A DNA stretch of 64,000 nt from an uncultured Bacteroidales bacterium (GTDB lineage Bacteria; Bacteroidota; Bacteroidia; Bacteroidales; Salinivirgaceae). Under the pieces are notes generated by a model. The model saw only the letters and a list, made by a program, of their open reading frames with translations, was not told where the DNA came from and ran no database searches. The stretch covers positions 153,778 through 217,777 of the forward strand of contig CALJOM010000001.1 of NCBI GenBank assembly GCA_937981765.1. Direction: 5' to 3'. Within the stretch, counting starts at the first letter, position 1. Every line of letters begins with the position of its first letter. A program made the translations under genes and the position numbers. Shown here one piece after another: positions 1-8,995 of the stretch.

Positions 1-1
1 T

Positions 2-1105
2 TCCAAGCGAATCAAAGAGGAAGGAAGGATAATTGCCGTTCTCAGCGATGGAATGGGGCATGGCGTAAAAGCAAACATGTTAGCAACTTTGACAGCAACC
101 CTAGCGGCTAATTTTACTCGCGAACATAAAGATTTTAAAACCATTGCTGAAATTATTATGAACACATTGCCCGTTTGCAGTGTTCGTAAGATAAGCTACT
201 CTACCTTTACCATAGTAGATATTAACCAGCACACAGGCGAGGTAAATATTCTTGAATACGATAATCCGGAATGTTTGATTCTTAGAGGCAAGGAAATTTT
301 TATTCCCGAATGGCAACATATAGAGTTGGAAAATAGCAACCGTGGTAAGGAACTACGTTCAACCAGCTTTCTTGCACAAAAAGAAGATCGCATTGTATTC
401 TGGAGCGATGGTGTTATTCAGTCGGGATTAGGAACTCCAAAATATCCCTTTGGCTGGGGAATCGATGAGGTTAAACTTTTTACCAGATCGATTATTGAAA
501 AAAATCCGTTTATTTCGGCCAGGAAACTATCCCAAAAGATTATTAACATGGCCATTATGAACGATAATTACCGCCCAAAAGACGATACCAGCTGTACAGC
601 CATATATTTCCGCGAACCGCGAAAATTACTTCTTTGTACAGGACCTCCTTTTGAAAAAGAATGCGATATTGAATTGGCCATGATAGTCCATCAATTTCAG
701 GGGAAAAAGATTATTTGTGGAGCCACAACCGCCGAAATCATTTCGCGCGAACTTGGCGAACCCATTATCGATAGCCTGGAGTTTGAAGATCCCGATTTAC
801 CGCCAACTAGCTCTATGAAAAATGTGGATTTAATAACTGAGGGAATTCTTACCCTTGGGAAAGTAACCAATATTCTGCGGTACTACGATAGCAACACCAC
901 CCTTGGAAGAGGCCCGGCCGACCAGATAGTTAAAATGTTTCTCGAAAGCGATGAAATACATATTGTTATAGGCACATGTATCAACATTGCCCATCAAGAC
1001 CCGTCGCTGCCGGTTGAACTTGAAATTCGACGGACCGTTGTAAAACGTATTGCCAAACTGTTAGAAGAAAAGTTTTTGAAAGATGTAACATTGAAATACA
1101 TGTAG
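2..1105 (+). CDS. SpoIIE-family (PPM) serine phosphatase, 5'-truncated
   Basis: The reading frame is open to the left window edge, so the true start lies outside; the ATG at 53 is internal. The visible part begins inside a SpoIIE/PP2C-like phosphatase domain with the metal-binding motifs SDGMGHG (near the edge), WSDGV and DDTS. These position the acidic residues that bind Mn/Mg for phosphoserine hydrolysis. About 150 residues follow the phosphatase domain and match no domain I can name; they may be a sensory or partner-binding extension. A PAS/GAF histidine kinase follows 45 bases downstream, so a signalling operon is likely. From known families, SpoIIE-type phosphatases often sit next to sensory [FeFe]-hydrogenase genes in anaerobes. 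The upstream gene is not visible, so this link is only a hypothesis. The phosphatase assignment is firm; the substrate is unknown. Confidence 0.85.
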   Translation, partial: SKRIKEEGRIIAVLSDGMGHGVKANMLATLTATLAANFTREHKDFKTIAEIIMNTLPVCSVRKISYSTFTIVDINQHTGEVNILEYDNPECLILRGKEIFIPEWQHIELENSNRGKELRSTSFLAQKEDRIVFWSDGVIQSGLGTPKYPFGWGIDEVKLFTRSIIEKNPFISARKLSQKIINMAIMNDNYRPKDDTSCTAIYFREPRKLLLCTGPPFEKECDIELAMIVHQFQGKKIICGATTAEIISRELGEPIIDSLEFEDPDLPPTSSMKNVDLITEGILTLGKVTNILRYYDSNTTLGRGPADQIVKMFLESDEIHIVIGTCINIAHQDPSLPVELEIRRTVVKRIAKLLEEKFLKDVTLKYM

Positions 1106-1150
1106 TTCAACCTAACTATGAAGTGAAAACGATTATCGAAATAGTCAGGA

Positions 1151-3379
1151 ATGTCTAAAACTGAAAAACATACACCGGTTTCAATAAACATAAATTTCGA
1201 TGTTTTTACCCGGCAATTTTCGCACATCTTTCCACGAATAGCGATTCTCGACGAAAATCTCTGCACCATTGCCGACTTTTTCGACGAAACTAAAACTTTC
1301 GGTGATGAGCAAGCTCTGGGTAACAAAGATTTGATATCGGAGATAATACAATCACTAAAACCCCAACTTATCTCATTTACAAATAATTCAGAGCAGGCTT
1401 TACAAATTGCCAAACCAATAGCTCTTGAAAAGGCGGAGTTTACTATATTTCTGACAATCTTACCCATTTTGAAGCAAACGGGCGAAGGGACAAATTTGCT
1501 GTTAATGATTTCAGCAAAACCCTTGTTGTCGAATTATTGCACACAAAAAAAGCAGTGGTTGATGGCTGAATATATCGTTGATAGAGATTTTTACCTTGTT
1601 GACTATGAAAAACTTGATCAGAATTCTAATAAGAATTTGACGAAACGATGGGTTCCCGAGTTGTTTGAGCCTGTTATGCGAGACTATATTCTGCAGTCGC
1701 TTATGAATTTTGTCAGTCAAGAACAAGAATTCAGTTTTAAAGCAATATTGACTGGAGGAAAAGAACTGGTTGATGTAACTCTACAAAAAGCTGAGAAATC
1801 CAACCATTTGAAAATTTCAATCTGGAGTTCTACACCTGGGATAAATACATCAAATTGTCGGTTGCCATTTTCCGATTTAAGTCGCTGTTTGTTGGAAATG
1901 GGAAATATTTTTTCCCATAATAGCGATATCCAGATAGCCATAGAACAATCGCTGGAAATGATCAGGCGTGAATTGAGGCTTCATACCTTAGCAATTATGC
2001 AGGATGATCCTGCGAGTGAACAGTTTACGACACTCTATACCTCATTCTACCATAAAAATCCAGAGTTTGTGCAGATAGATAAAATACCCTATGAGGTTGC
2101 CTTTATATTCAAAAGAATTCTGGAAAAAAATATCCATTTAGTTTCCGATTCAATTTATGCTGGCATGCCCGAGGTTTTGCTTAAACATCTCAAACAAATT
2201 GGAGTAAAGACCTATGCGGCCGTTCCTATTTTTATTGCCGGTAATTTTTATGGAGCTCTTGTGGCTGCTCATCTAAAAGAAAAACATTGGGAAATTTCCG
2301 AAGTACAATTCCTAATTGCGGCAGCCGCCATGATTGGTCACAACATCGACCGTGAGCTGAATCGGCTTAAACTTCAACAGTCACGAGACGGTTTCCTCAA
2401 CATATTTAACAGTGCCTCCGATATGGTTTTTATCGTCTCCTTTTCAGGCGAAATTATTGAGGCAAACAAGTCGGCGGCCACCATAAGCGGCTATCCGGTT
2501 GATGAACTCATTGGGCAAAATATCAACACCCTTACCACCTCGTCGCAAGATATTGAACCGGCCATGGCAGGAGAAGTTCATCAATCCAAGCAACTTATTA
2601 CCGGCACTATTTTGGTTACTAAGGATGGAAGAAAAGTGCCTATCGATGTGCGGGAAAAAATTATTACCTATCGTGGAATGCGGGCAATATTGATTGTGGC
2701 TCGCGATATTTCCGAACGAAAAAATATTGACCGTTTGATTGTAAAAACAATTCTGGAAACCGAGGAACGTGAACGCAAACAATTTGCGGAAACTATCCAC
2801 GACGATTTAGCCCCGCTTTTAAGTGCGCTGAAAATATACATTAATCTGTTCGCAACCAAGAAAATTGAGACCGGTACAGAGGATGAGCTCATTACCCAGA
2901 TGCAGCAGATTATCGACCAATCGATTGCAACAGCTAAACAAACAGCGGTGGCAATGATGCCACATTTGCTAAGCCACTTCGGCTTTGTTGAAGCAATATC
3001 CGATTACATTCAGAAAATTAATAAAACGAAAGTAATTAACATTGGGCTTTCAATTTATCCGGAAAACCTAACTATTCTCCCGGCAATAAGCAAAATTTTG
3101 TTTGGAGTGGTAAAAGAGTTAATTAATAATACACTGAAACACAGCAACGCTACTAAGGCTCATTTGGAACTGCATAAGCAAAAAGCTATGTTGCGGGTTA
3201 CCTATAAAGAGGATGGAAGAGGTTTTGATGTTGAATCAGTACTTCGATCCGAACATTCGGGGCTGGGGTTAAAAAATTTAGTTAACAAAATAGATTCGCT
3301 TGCTGGTCAAATTTCCTTTATTCGTCCGGAGCAAGGGGGGATTATGTTTAAAATAATTATTCCGCTTCCAGGAGAATAA
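1151..3379 (+). CDS. GAF-PAS sensor histidine kinase (HisKA_3 / NarX-like)
   Basis: This 742-residue sensor kinase has no clear signal peptide or membrane span and is probably cytoplasmic. The first ~250 residues match no domain I recognise. A GAF-like domain follows (~255-400), then a PAS domain (~412-530, with a GEIIEANKSAATISGY core). The dimerisation/phosphoacceptor helix is of the HisKA_3 type (ERERKQFAETIHDDLAP, phosphoacceptor His550), and the GHKL ATPase has N-box VKELINNTLKHS and G-box GLGLKN near the C terminus. HisKA_3 kinases usually pair with NarL/LuxR-type response regulators; none is visible here. The gene follows the SpoIIE phosphatase with a short gap and probably forms one signalling unit with it. 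It converges on cinA with only four bases between the two stop codons. Confidence 0.9.
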   Translation: MSKTEKHTPVSININFDVFTRQFSHIFPRIAILDENLCTIADFFDETKTFGDEQALGNKDLISEIIQSLKPQLISFTNNSEQALQIAKPIALEKAEFTIFLTILPILKQTGEGTNLLLMISAKPLLSNYCTQKKQWLMAEYIVDRDFYLVDYEKLDQNSNKNLTKRWVPELFEPVMRDYILQSLMNFVSQEQEFSFKAILTGGKELVDVTLQKAEKSNHLKISIWSSTPGINTSNCRLPFSDLSRCLLEMGNIFSHNSDIQIAIEQSLEMIRRELRLHTLAIMQDDPASEQFTTLYTSFYHKNPEFVQIDKIPYEVAFIFKRILEKNIHLVSDSIYAGMPEVLLKHLKQIGVKTYAAVPIFIAGNFYGALVAAHLKEKHWEISEVQFLIAAAAMIGHNIDRELNRLKLQQSRDGFLNIFNSASDMVFIVSFSGEIIEANKSAATISGYPVDELIGQNINTLTTSSQDIEPAMAGEVHQSKQLITGTILVTKDGRKVPIDVREKIITYRGMRAILIVARDISERKNIDRLIVKTILETEERERKQFAETIHDDLAPLLSALKIYINLFATKKIETGTEDELITQMQQIIDQSIATAKQTAVAMMPHLLSHFGFVEAISDYIQKINKTKVINIGLSIYPENLTILPAISKILFGVVKELINNTLKHSNATKAHLELHKQKAMLRVTYKEDGRGFDVESVLRSEHSGLGLKNLVNKIDSLAGQISFIRPEQGGIMFKIIIPLPGE

Positions 3380-3383
3380 GTTA

Positions 3384-4646
3384 TCACCGTGTTGGAAGAT
3401 TTTTGATTTTTGCCAGAGTTAAGGCAAGTGCTGTGTTGCAGGTTCGCGTGATATTGACATCCCTTAGAGTGGTGAAAACGAATTTTTGCGAATCGACTTT
3501 CCCATTAATGGCAATGGCAATCCAAACGGTTCCAACAGGTTTCTCAGGAGTTCCACCGGTTGGACCTGCAATGCCGGTTGTAGCAATGGCAATGTTGGTT
3601 TGGAAGATAGTTTGCGTCTCCAAAGCCATTTTTTCAGCTACAGCTTGACTTGCTGCTCCAAAATCCTCAATTAGTTTCAGCTCAACGTTTAAAAAGTTGG
3701 TTTTAACTTCGTTAGCATAGGCAACCATTCCGCCTTTGAAAAAAGAACTAGCTCCTGGAACCCTGGTTAGCAAATGAGCTAGTTTTCCTCCGGTACAACT
3801 TTCAGCTGTTGAAATGGTTAATCTTCTTTCAGTTAGTTCTTTAGCTACCAGGGCTTCCAATGTCAAATCTCCTTCACCAACCAGAAGATTTCCCAAAAGT
3901 ATCCTTAATTCCTCAATTCGCTGCCAATACATTGGGGTGTTATCTTTAGGGCGCGACAAGCGCAATTTTATTATTCCAGGTGAAGGTAAATACGCTAGTT
4001 GCCACTCTTTGGGCAAAGTATTTTCCCAGGATTGCAGTTTAACCGCTAGCTCAGATTCCGGGATCCCCGCAACAAAAAACTGATCAAATTCATTAGGGCA
4101 TACATCGAATTGGCTCCTAAGATATTGGTCCACACCATTTTCCCAAAGCCATTGCATTTCAAACGGAACTCCGGGAAGGGCAATTAGAACGGGCAAATCA
4201 TTGCATGAATCGAATATTAATCCGGGAGCTGTTCCAACTTTATTCCTTACATAATTGCCCGGCTCTGGCACAAGTGCCTGCATTCGGTTACGCTCGTTAA
4301 TTTCGGCATCCGGATTTCGCCGTTTAACCAAGGTTGTAATGTCTTCGAGAACCTCTGAACTTTCAATCAATGAACACTCATACAGCTCACAAAGAACATT
4401 TTTCGTAATGTCGTCGTTGGTTGGACCTAATCCACCGGTAAGTACCAAAAGGTCAACATGTTTCAATTCTGTTATTGATTCTTTGATGTCGGATGCCCGA
4501 TCGCTAATGCTAACTATTTTGTTAGTCTGAAATCCAGACCTAAAGAGCTTCTTGGCAATAAATTGACTATTAGTGTCGGTTATTTGTCCTATTAGAATTT
4601 CGGTACCAATGGTTATGATAGCAGCAGAAGGGATTTTGTCTTTCAT
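3384..4646 (-). CDS. cinA: CinA-family protein (MoCF-like domain plus NMN deamidase domain)
   Basis: The 420 residues have the two-domain CinA architecture. The N-terminal MoCF/MoaB-like domain starts with IITIGTEILIGQITDTN and contains VLTGGLGPTNDD. The C-terminal CinA/PncC domain carries AESCTGGKLA and TTGIAGPTGG, the signature of nicotinamide mononucleotide amidohydrolase, which recycles NMN to nicotinate mononucleotide for NAD salvage; the first domain has been linked to ADP-ribose pyrophosphatase activity. The length is typical of full-length bacterial CinA. The start is an ATG five bases after the UPF0316 stop, so it is the third gene of the lptD operon. The competence-related name is historical, and no competence genes are nearby. 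Confidence 0.93.
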   Translation of the reverse strand: MKDKIPSAAIITIGTEILIGQITDTNSQFIAKKLFRSGFQTNKIVSISDRASDIKESITELKHVDLLVLTGGLGPTNDDITKNVLCELYECSLIESSEVLEDITTLVKRRNPDAEINERNRMQALVPEPGNYVRNKVGTAPGLIFDSCNDLPVLIALPGVPFEMQWLWENGVDQYLRSQFDVCPNEFDQFFVAGIPESELAVKLQSWENTLPKEWQLAYLPSPGIIKLRLSRPKDNTPMYWQRIEELRILLGNLLVGEGDLTLEALVAKELTERRLTISTAESCTGGKLAHLLTRVPGASSFFKGGMVAYANEVKTNFLNVELKLIEDFGAASQAVAEKMALETQTIFQTNIAIATTGIAGPTGGTPEKPVGTVWIAIAINGKVDSQKFVFTTLRDVNITRTCNTALALTLAKIKNLPTR

Positions 4647-4651
4647 AGCAA

Positions 4652-5245
4652 CTATTTTCCTTTGCGTAAGCGGTTAAACGGAGATTTAAACAGAGGCCTC
4701 TTTGTTGAGGTTGACGGGAAAACGCCATGCCGTATATGGCGGATATCTTCGATAGTGTAGAACGAATTTGGTGCATATTGGGCAATAATTTCTTCGATCT
4801 GAGCCATATTTTTCCTGCGAAAAAGAATAAAAACAACAGATACATCGCCCGTTTTCCCTTTCCCTGAAACCACGGTTGCTCCGTATCCCGCCTCGGAGAA
4901 AGCCTGAATTAGAGGTTGGATTTCTTTATCGGTAATGATACGCACCAAGTGATTTCCCAAAGCAATTTTTTCTTCTAGCAACATACCAATAAAATTTCCG
5001 GTAGCAAAGCCGGCTGCATAGGCGAAATAATTGGTCCAATTATTAAGGTTTTGCATAATCTGGCTAATGGCAAGGATCCAAATTAAAACCTCAAAAAAAC
5101 CTAATAGCGGAGCCAAACGCTTATATCCCTTGGAGATAAGAATTATTCTAAGGGTTCCAATACTTACATCGAGTATTCGGGCAAAGAAAATCAAAATTGG
5201 CAAAACCAGATGAGAAAACCAAAAGTTGTCGATCCACGATTCCAT
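4652..5245 (-). CDS. UPF0316 / DUF2179-containing membrane protein
   Basis: This 197-residue inner-membrane protein has three hydrophobic helices in its N-terminal ~85 residues (around LVLPILIFFARILDVSIGTL, the LLGFFEVLIWILAI segment and the AAGFATGNFIGM segment). A soluble C-terminal DUF2179 (YitT-like ligand-binding) domain follows, ending in a DIRHIRHGVFP motif. This is the standard layout of UPF0316 proteins. The biochemical role is unknown; related DUF2179 domains resemble small-ligand sensors. It sits between lptD (17 bases upstream) and cinA (5 bases downstream), all on the minus strand, so the three are probably co-transcribed. The ATG start is unambiguous. Confidence 0.88.
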   Translation of the reverse strand: MESWIDNFWFSHLVLPILIFFARILDVSIGTLRIILISKGYKRLAPLLGFFEVLIWILAISQIMQNLNNWTNYFAYAAGFATGNFIGMLLEEKIALGNHLVRIITDKEIQPLIQAFSEAGYGATVVSGKGKTGDVSVVFILFRRKNMAQIEEIIAQYAPNSFYTIEDIRHIRHGVFPSTSTKRPLFKSPFNRLRKGK

Positions 5246-5262
5246 AGTTCAAAGGTTGTTAA

Positions 5263-7782
5263 TTATCGTAATTTATCGAAATAGTCCTCACGTTTGTCGT
5301 ATTTCAGATCTTTCAGAATGCTCGATTTAACACCAATGGTAAAGAAATAACTCTGTCTTTCGCCGAAAGGCACCCATTCAAAACGCATCATCCAACAGTG
5401 GAGGTCTCGACTAATTCCCAGGCTGGTTAACGAAATGGTTTTTCGTTCAAGGTCGTAGCCGGTAGTGTAGTTAACTTTCCATTTAGGGGTAACGGAAAAA
5501 TCTCCGTTAACGTTGATGGTTTGCAGCACGCGCTTTTGCGTTGTAGGTTTCGAATAGGAGTAGGTGTAGTTGATGTTGATATTCCACGGAATGTCGAAAT
5601 AGTTGTAATAGAAATTATAATCGCTGGGGTCTGCAGCTTGCGAAGAGGTTTTGCCGTAAAGGGTATTTGAATTAAAAGAAAAACCGGCTGATAGGGTTGT
5701 GTTTGTTAATCTTCCCGGTTTTTTGTCTTTTGAATACACAAACGTATTGATACGTCGGTTTGTTACCGGGTCGAGAGCATACCAGTCCACACTCCCGCTT
5801 AGGCTTATGTTTATAACGTTAAAAAGTTTTGTGTGTGCGTTGAACGATAGTGGCGACCACCTGAGGCTATCGGCAGCCGTGTTGTAACTTGTTGAGAAAT
5901 TAAGAGCATCCAGAATCGAAATTTTTTGTTCCCGATTGGTAGTATCTCTTCGGTTTCTCACTTTCATTTCGATGTTGTTGTTCAGCGAAAAATTTATGGC
6001 TTGTGACTTTCCGGTGGGAGGCGTGCCATAAATTGCCCCGGCAAATCGGTTATAGTTCAACATGGGAAGTGTGTCAACACTGTAGTATCCATACCGGGGA
6101 TCGCCGAAGTCGGGACGATAGGAGAAAGAAATTGATGGCGAATGTACCATGCGAATAGCCTTTATTGGGAGGCTGGGATGGAAGGTTATCATTCCGTAAA
6201 TTGTGGTGTTGATGCTTGCTCCCGTATTATAATCCCAAACACGGTAGAATCCTTTAATTGTATCAATTAGTATGGTGTCTCGAATTGGAGGATCTGTTGC
6301 TCCAAATTCAGTAGAATATCCTCGTACATATTCACGGTTCATTTTATTAAAATACCATCTTTCTTGATAAGTTACTTGAGGCGACAGGTTAAAATATTTC
6401 AAAAACTTAAAAGCCGTGGAGGCATTGAGGTTGTGATTCACGCCATATTGAAACTTATCAAACATTCTATTAGTTAGAAAGTCTTTTTCTTTCATGCGGG
6501 CGGTGTTTTGGAAATTGCTGGTATAGCTTAAGCCAATGGTTTCATACCAGCGGGTAGGGCCAATTCGGTTTTTTCGTTCAAAAGGATTTATACGCCTCAT
6601 ACTAAGCGTTGCAGTGGGTAATGACAAGGAGACTGTAGAATCTCGGGTATTGAGCGAGTGTCGTAGGTTCGAGGATAGAGAGAAAGGGGTTCCGGGAAAT
6701 GTTCGCTGATAGGAAATATCGCTGGTAACTGTGTTTTGAATATAGTTGTTAATATTGGTTGAATAACGGTTTGTACTCGACGAGCGAAGGTTTACATTAG
6801 CTCCGAGTCGCTGATAGGGGTGGGCTTTAGGGTCCTGTGTGTGTTGCCAGGTTACAGCATATCCCCGGGTGTTGACCTCGTCGGCCGAACCTTTTTCACC
6901 GATAACGATGTTTTCCAGCCTGTAGCCGAGTTGGCCGCTATATTTATAGCGAACCTTGTAGCGCGAACGGGCATCAATATCCCACGAGCCCTTAGTATAA
7001 ATTGACCCGATTATGCGGAAATCGAAAAAATCGGTACCAGCCCAGTAATAACCACCATTGGTTAAATAAAAGCCACGCTCTCGACTATCGCCATAACCGG
7101 GAATTATAATACCGGAAGCGCGTTCTTTGGTAAATGGGAAATAGCCGAAAGGTATCGCAATGGGTGTAGGAATATCTTCAATTACAAGATAAGCTGGTCC
7201 GGCGACAATTTTCTCGTTTTGTATCACCCGGGCTTTTGTCAGGTAAATGTAAAAATGGGGATGTTCAAGGTCGCACGTAGTATACTTTCCGCTTTTTAAA
7301 TCAATAACATTTTTATCGTGTTTCTTAGTTAATGCACTATGAAGAAATCCTCCGTCTTGTTCGGTCACTACGTCCTGAATGATACCCTTTTTTGTATTAA
7401 AATTGTAGCGAATAGTTTTTGCTTCAAAGGAATCGCTGCCTTCTTTAAACAATGGCAATCCAACAATATTCCCGGCACTGTCCGGAAGACCCTTGGCAAA
7501 AATTTCGTTGTTCTGAAAGTCGATTTCGATATAAGCTGCATTCAGTTCTAGATTTTGATATCGAATCTGCGCATTTCCGACCAATATTTCCTTTTTTTGC
7601 CGAATAAGCGCTACAATACTATCTTCGGCCGAGTAAAGTATGGGATACCCTAGAATTAAACCTTTTCGGGGTCGATTCGGTGAATCAGGAGATTGGGCTA
7701 TTAAATAGCTAATACCTAGTAGCTGAGCAAAAACCAGAACAACAAAGCAGATGGTATTTTTGAAAAAATATCGCGACGCCAA
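5263..7782 (-). CDS. lptD: LPS-assembly outer-membrane protein LptD (Bacteroidota type)
   Basis: This 839-residue protein has an N-terminal signal segment (hydrophobic VVLVFAQLLGISYLIAQ), then an OstA/LptA-like jellyroll region (~45-220), then a long region rich in alternating aromatic/polar strands typical of the LptD beta-barrel. LptD with LptE inserts lipopolysaccharide into the outer leaflet. The start codon is TTG at 7782: no in-frame ATG or GTG lies between it and the upstream in-frame stop TAA (six codons earlier), and the signal peptide begins right after it. It heads an lptD-UPF0316-cinA operon and is divergent from the amidase gene, with about 50 bases of shared promoter region if the amidase starts at 7834. 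An OstA/LptA-like protein of the same pathway lies at 62.0-63.6 kb. Confidence 0.9.
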   Translation of the reverse strand: MASRYFFKNTICFVVLVFAQLLGISYLIAQSPDSPNRPRKGLILGYPILYSAEDSIVALIRQKKEILVGNAQIRYQNLELNAAYIEIDFQNNEIFAKGLPDSAGNIVGLPLFKEGSDSFEAKTIRYNFNTKKGIIQDVVTEQDGGFLHSALTKKHDKNVIDLKSGKYTTCDLEHPHFYIYLTKARVIQNEKIVAGPAYLVIEDIPTPIAIPFGYFPFTKERASGIIIPGYGDSRERGFYLTNGGYYWAGTDFFDFRIIGSIYTKGSWDIDARSRYKVRYKYSGQLGYRLENIVIGEKGSADEVNTRGYAVTWQHTQDPKAHPYQRLGANVNLRSSSTNRYSTNINNYIQNTVTSDISYQRTFPGTPFSLSSNLRHSLNTRDSTVSLSLPTATLSMRRINPFERKNRIGPTRWYETIGLSYTSNFQNTARMKEKDFLTNRMFDKFQYGVNHNLNASTAFKFLKYFNLSPQVTYQERWYFNKMNREYVRGYSTEFGATDPPIRDTILIDTIKGFYRVWDYNTGASINTTIYGMITFHPSLPIKAIRMVHSPSISFSYRPDFGDPRYGYYSVDTLPMLNYNRFAGAIYGTPPTGKSQAINFSLNNNIEMKVRNRRDTTNREQKISILDALNFSTSYNTAADSLRWSPLSFNAHTKLFNVINISLSGSVDWYALDPVTNRRINTFVYSKDKKPGRLTNTTLSAGFSFNSNTLYGKTSSQAADPSDYNFYYNYFDIPWNININYTYSYSKPTTQKRVLQTINVNGDFSVTPKWKVNYTTGYDLERKTISLTSLGISRDLHCWMMRFEWVPFGERQSYFFTIGVKSSILKDLKYDKREDYFDKLR

Positions 7783-7805
7783 CGTTAAAAAACCGTTTAA
7801 TTATG

Positions 7806-7813
7806 TAACTTTG
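7806..7813 (+). promoter_or_regulatory. Bacteroidota -7 element (TAACTTTG) for the amidase gene
   Basis: TAACTTTG matches the Bacteroidota housekeeping -7 consensus TAnnTTTG exactly. It lies 20 bases before the first possible start codon (7834) and 77 before the preferred one (7891). No convincing -33 TTTG box was found at the usual spacing. Confidence 0.6.
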
Positions 7814-7890
7814 TAAATGAAAAAATATGCGCTATGGGTATGAATTTTGCCCCAAAACTAACGAAAATCTTTGGAACTAGGAATGGAAAA

Positions 7891-8991
7891 ATGCAACCAT
7901 CAAAGAAAATTTTCCTATTGTTGGGATTGTTGTCTATAGCTCAGATTTTTTCAGCCCAAAGTTTGCTTAATCAGTATACATTAGTACTAGACCCCGGGCA
8001 CGGAGGGCAAGACCCTGGTGCTAAAGGGGCTTTTTCAGAGGAAAAAAATGTTGTTCTAACCATTAGCTTACGGGTTGGGGAATTGGTTAAAGAACAATTA
8101 CCATGGGTAAAACTTGTTTATACACGAACCACCGACGTTTTTGTTCCACTCAACGAACGTTCGAAAATAGCCAACGATAATAAGGCAAATCTTTTTGTAT
8201 CGATACATGCCAATTCATCAAAAAATCATGCAGCAAAAGGTACCGAAACCTTTGTGATGGGATTGCACAAAAGTGAGGAAAACCTGGAAGTTGCTCGGAA
8301 AGAAAATGCAGTTGTTGCCTTAGAAGAGGGATACAAAGAGAAGTATGAAGGTTATGACCCGAATAGCGTTGAGTCGTATATTATTTTCAGCCTGATGCAA
8401 AACGCTTTTTTAGATCAAAGCCTGCAAGTGGCTGATATTTTGGAACAGGAATTTCAGCGGTTTTCGAGTCGAAAAAGCAGAGGCGTAAAGCAGGCTGGTT
8501 TCTTGGTTTTATGGAATACAGCTATGCCCAGCATACTAATAGAGGTAGGCTTTATTTCTAATTCTGACGAGGAAAAATATATGAACAGTCCACAAGGTAT
8601 TGAAGAAATCTCACAAGCAATTTATCGAGCCATAAAGGTTTATTTTGAGGATTTGCGGGAAAAAACTGAAAGTCTTACTGAAAAAAATGGCAAGCAACAA
8701 GCACAGAAACAACAATCGCAACAAACTTTTCAAGGCATTAAGTTTTCTATACAATTAACCGCCTCCAAATCGGAAGTAGACTTGAACAAACTCGAATTTC
8801 GTGAAATTGGAGCTGTATTTTCGAAACAATTCGACGGATTCAACAAATATTATGCAGGATTGTTTGAAACGTATCAGGAAGCCAGAAACGACATAGATCG
8901 ATGTAAAAAAATCTTCCCCGGAGCTTTTATCGTGGCTTTTGAAGACGGGAAGCCTATTCCGGTTGATGTAGCAGTTAAACGCAAAAAATAG
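7891..8991 (+). CDS. N-acetylmuramoyl-L-alanine amidase (Amidase_3) with SPOR-like tail
   Basis: This periplasmic zinc amidase cleaves the bond between N-acetylmuramate and L-alanine of peptidoglycan, usually for cell separation. The Amidase_3 domain shows the Zn ligands in LDPGHGGQDPG (His), the Glu in SEEKN, the His of SIHANSS and the late catalytic Glu in ILIEVGFISN. After a Gln/Lys-rich linker, the last ~85 residues resemble a SPOR-type peptidoglycan-binding domain, ending in a basic tail. I prefer the ATG at 7891 because it gives a compact signal peptide (MQPSKKIFLLLGLLSIAQIF, cleavage near SAQS). The earlier in-frame ATG at 7834 would add 19 residues before it. It is followed five bases later by the MlaD gene, a pairing common in Bacteroidota. 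Confidence 0.92.
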   Translation: MQPSKKIFLLLGLLSIAQIFSAQSLLNQYTLVLDPGHGGQDPGAKGAFSEEKNVVLTISLRVGELVKEQLPWVKLVYTRTTDVFVPLNERSKIANDNKANLFVSIHANSSKNHAAKGTETFVMGLHKSEENLEVARKENAVVALEEGYKEKYEGYDPNSVESYIIFSLMQNAFLDQSLQVADILEQEFQRFSSRKSRGVKQAGFLVLWNTAMPSILIEVGFISNSDEEKYMNSPQGIEEISQAIYRAIKVYFEDLREKTESLTEKNGKQQAQKQQSQQTFQGIKFSIQLTASKSEVDLNKLEFREIGAVFSKQFDGFNKYYAGLFETYQEARNDIDRCKKIFPGAFIVAFEDGKPIPVDVAVKRKK

Positions 8992-8995
8992 ATTT

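Noticed and set aside
994-1467. 157-codon minus-strand frame across the first two genes
   Set aside because: It spans the junction of two well-supported plus-strand genes and has no recognisable domain.
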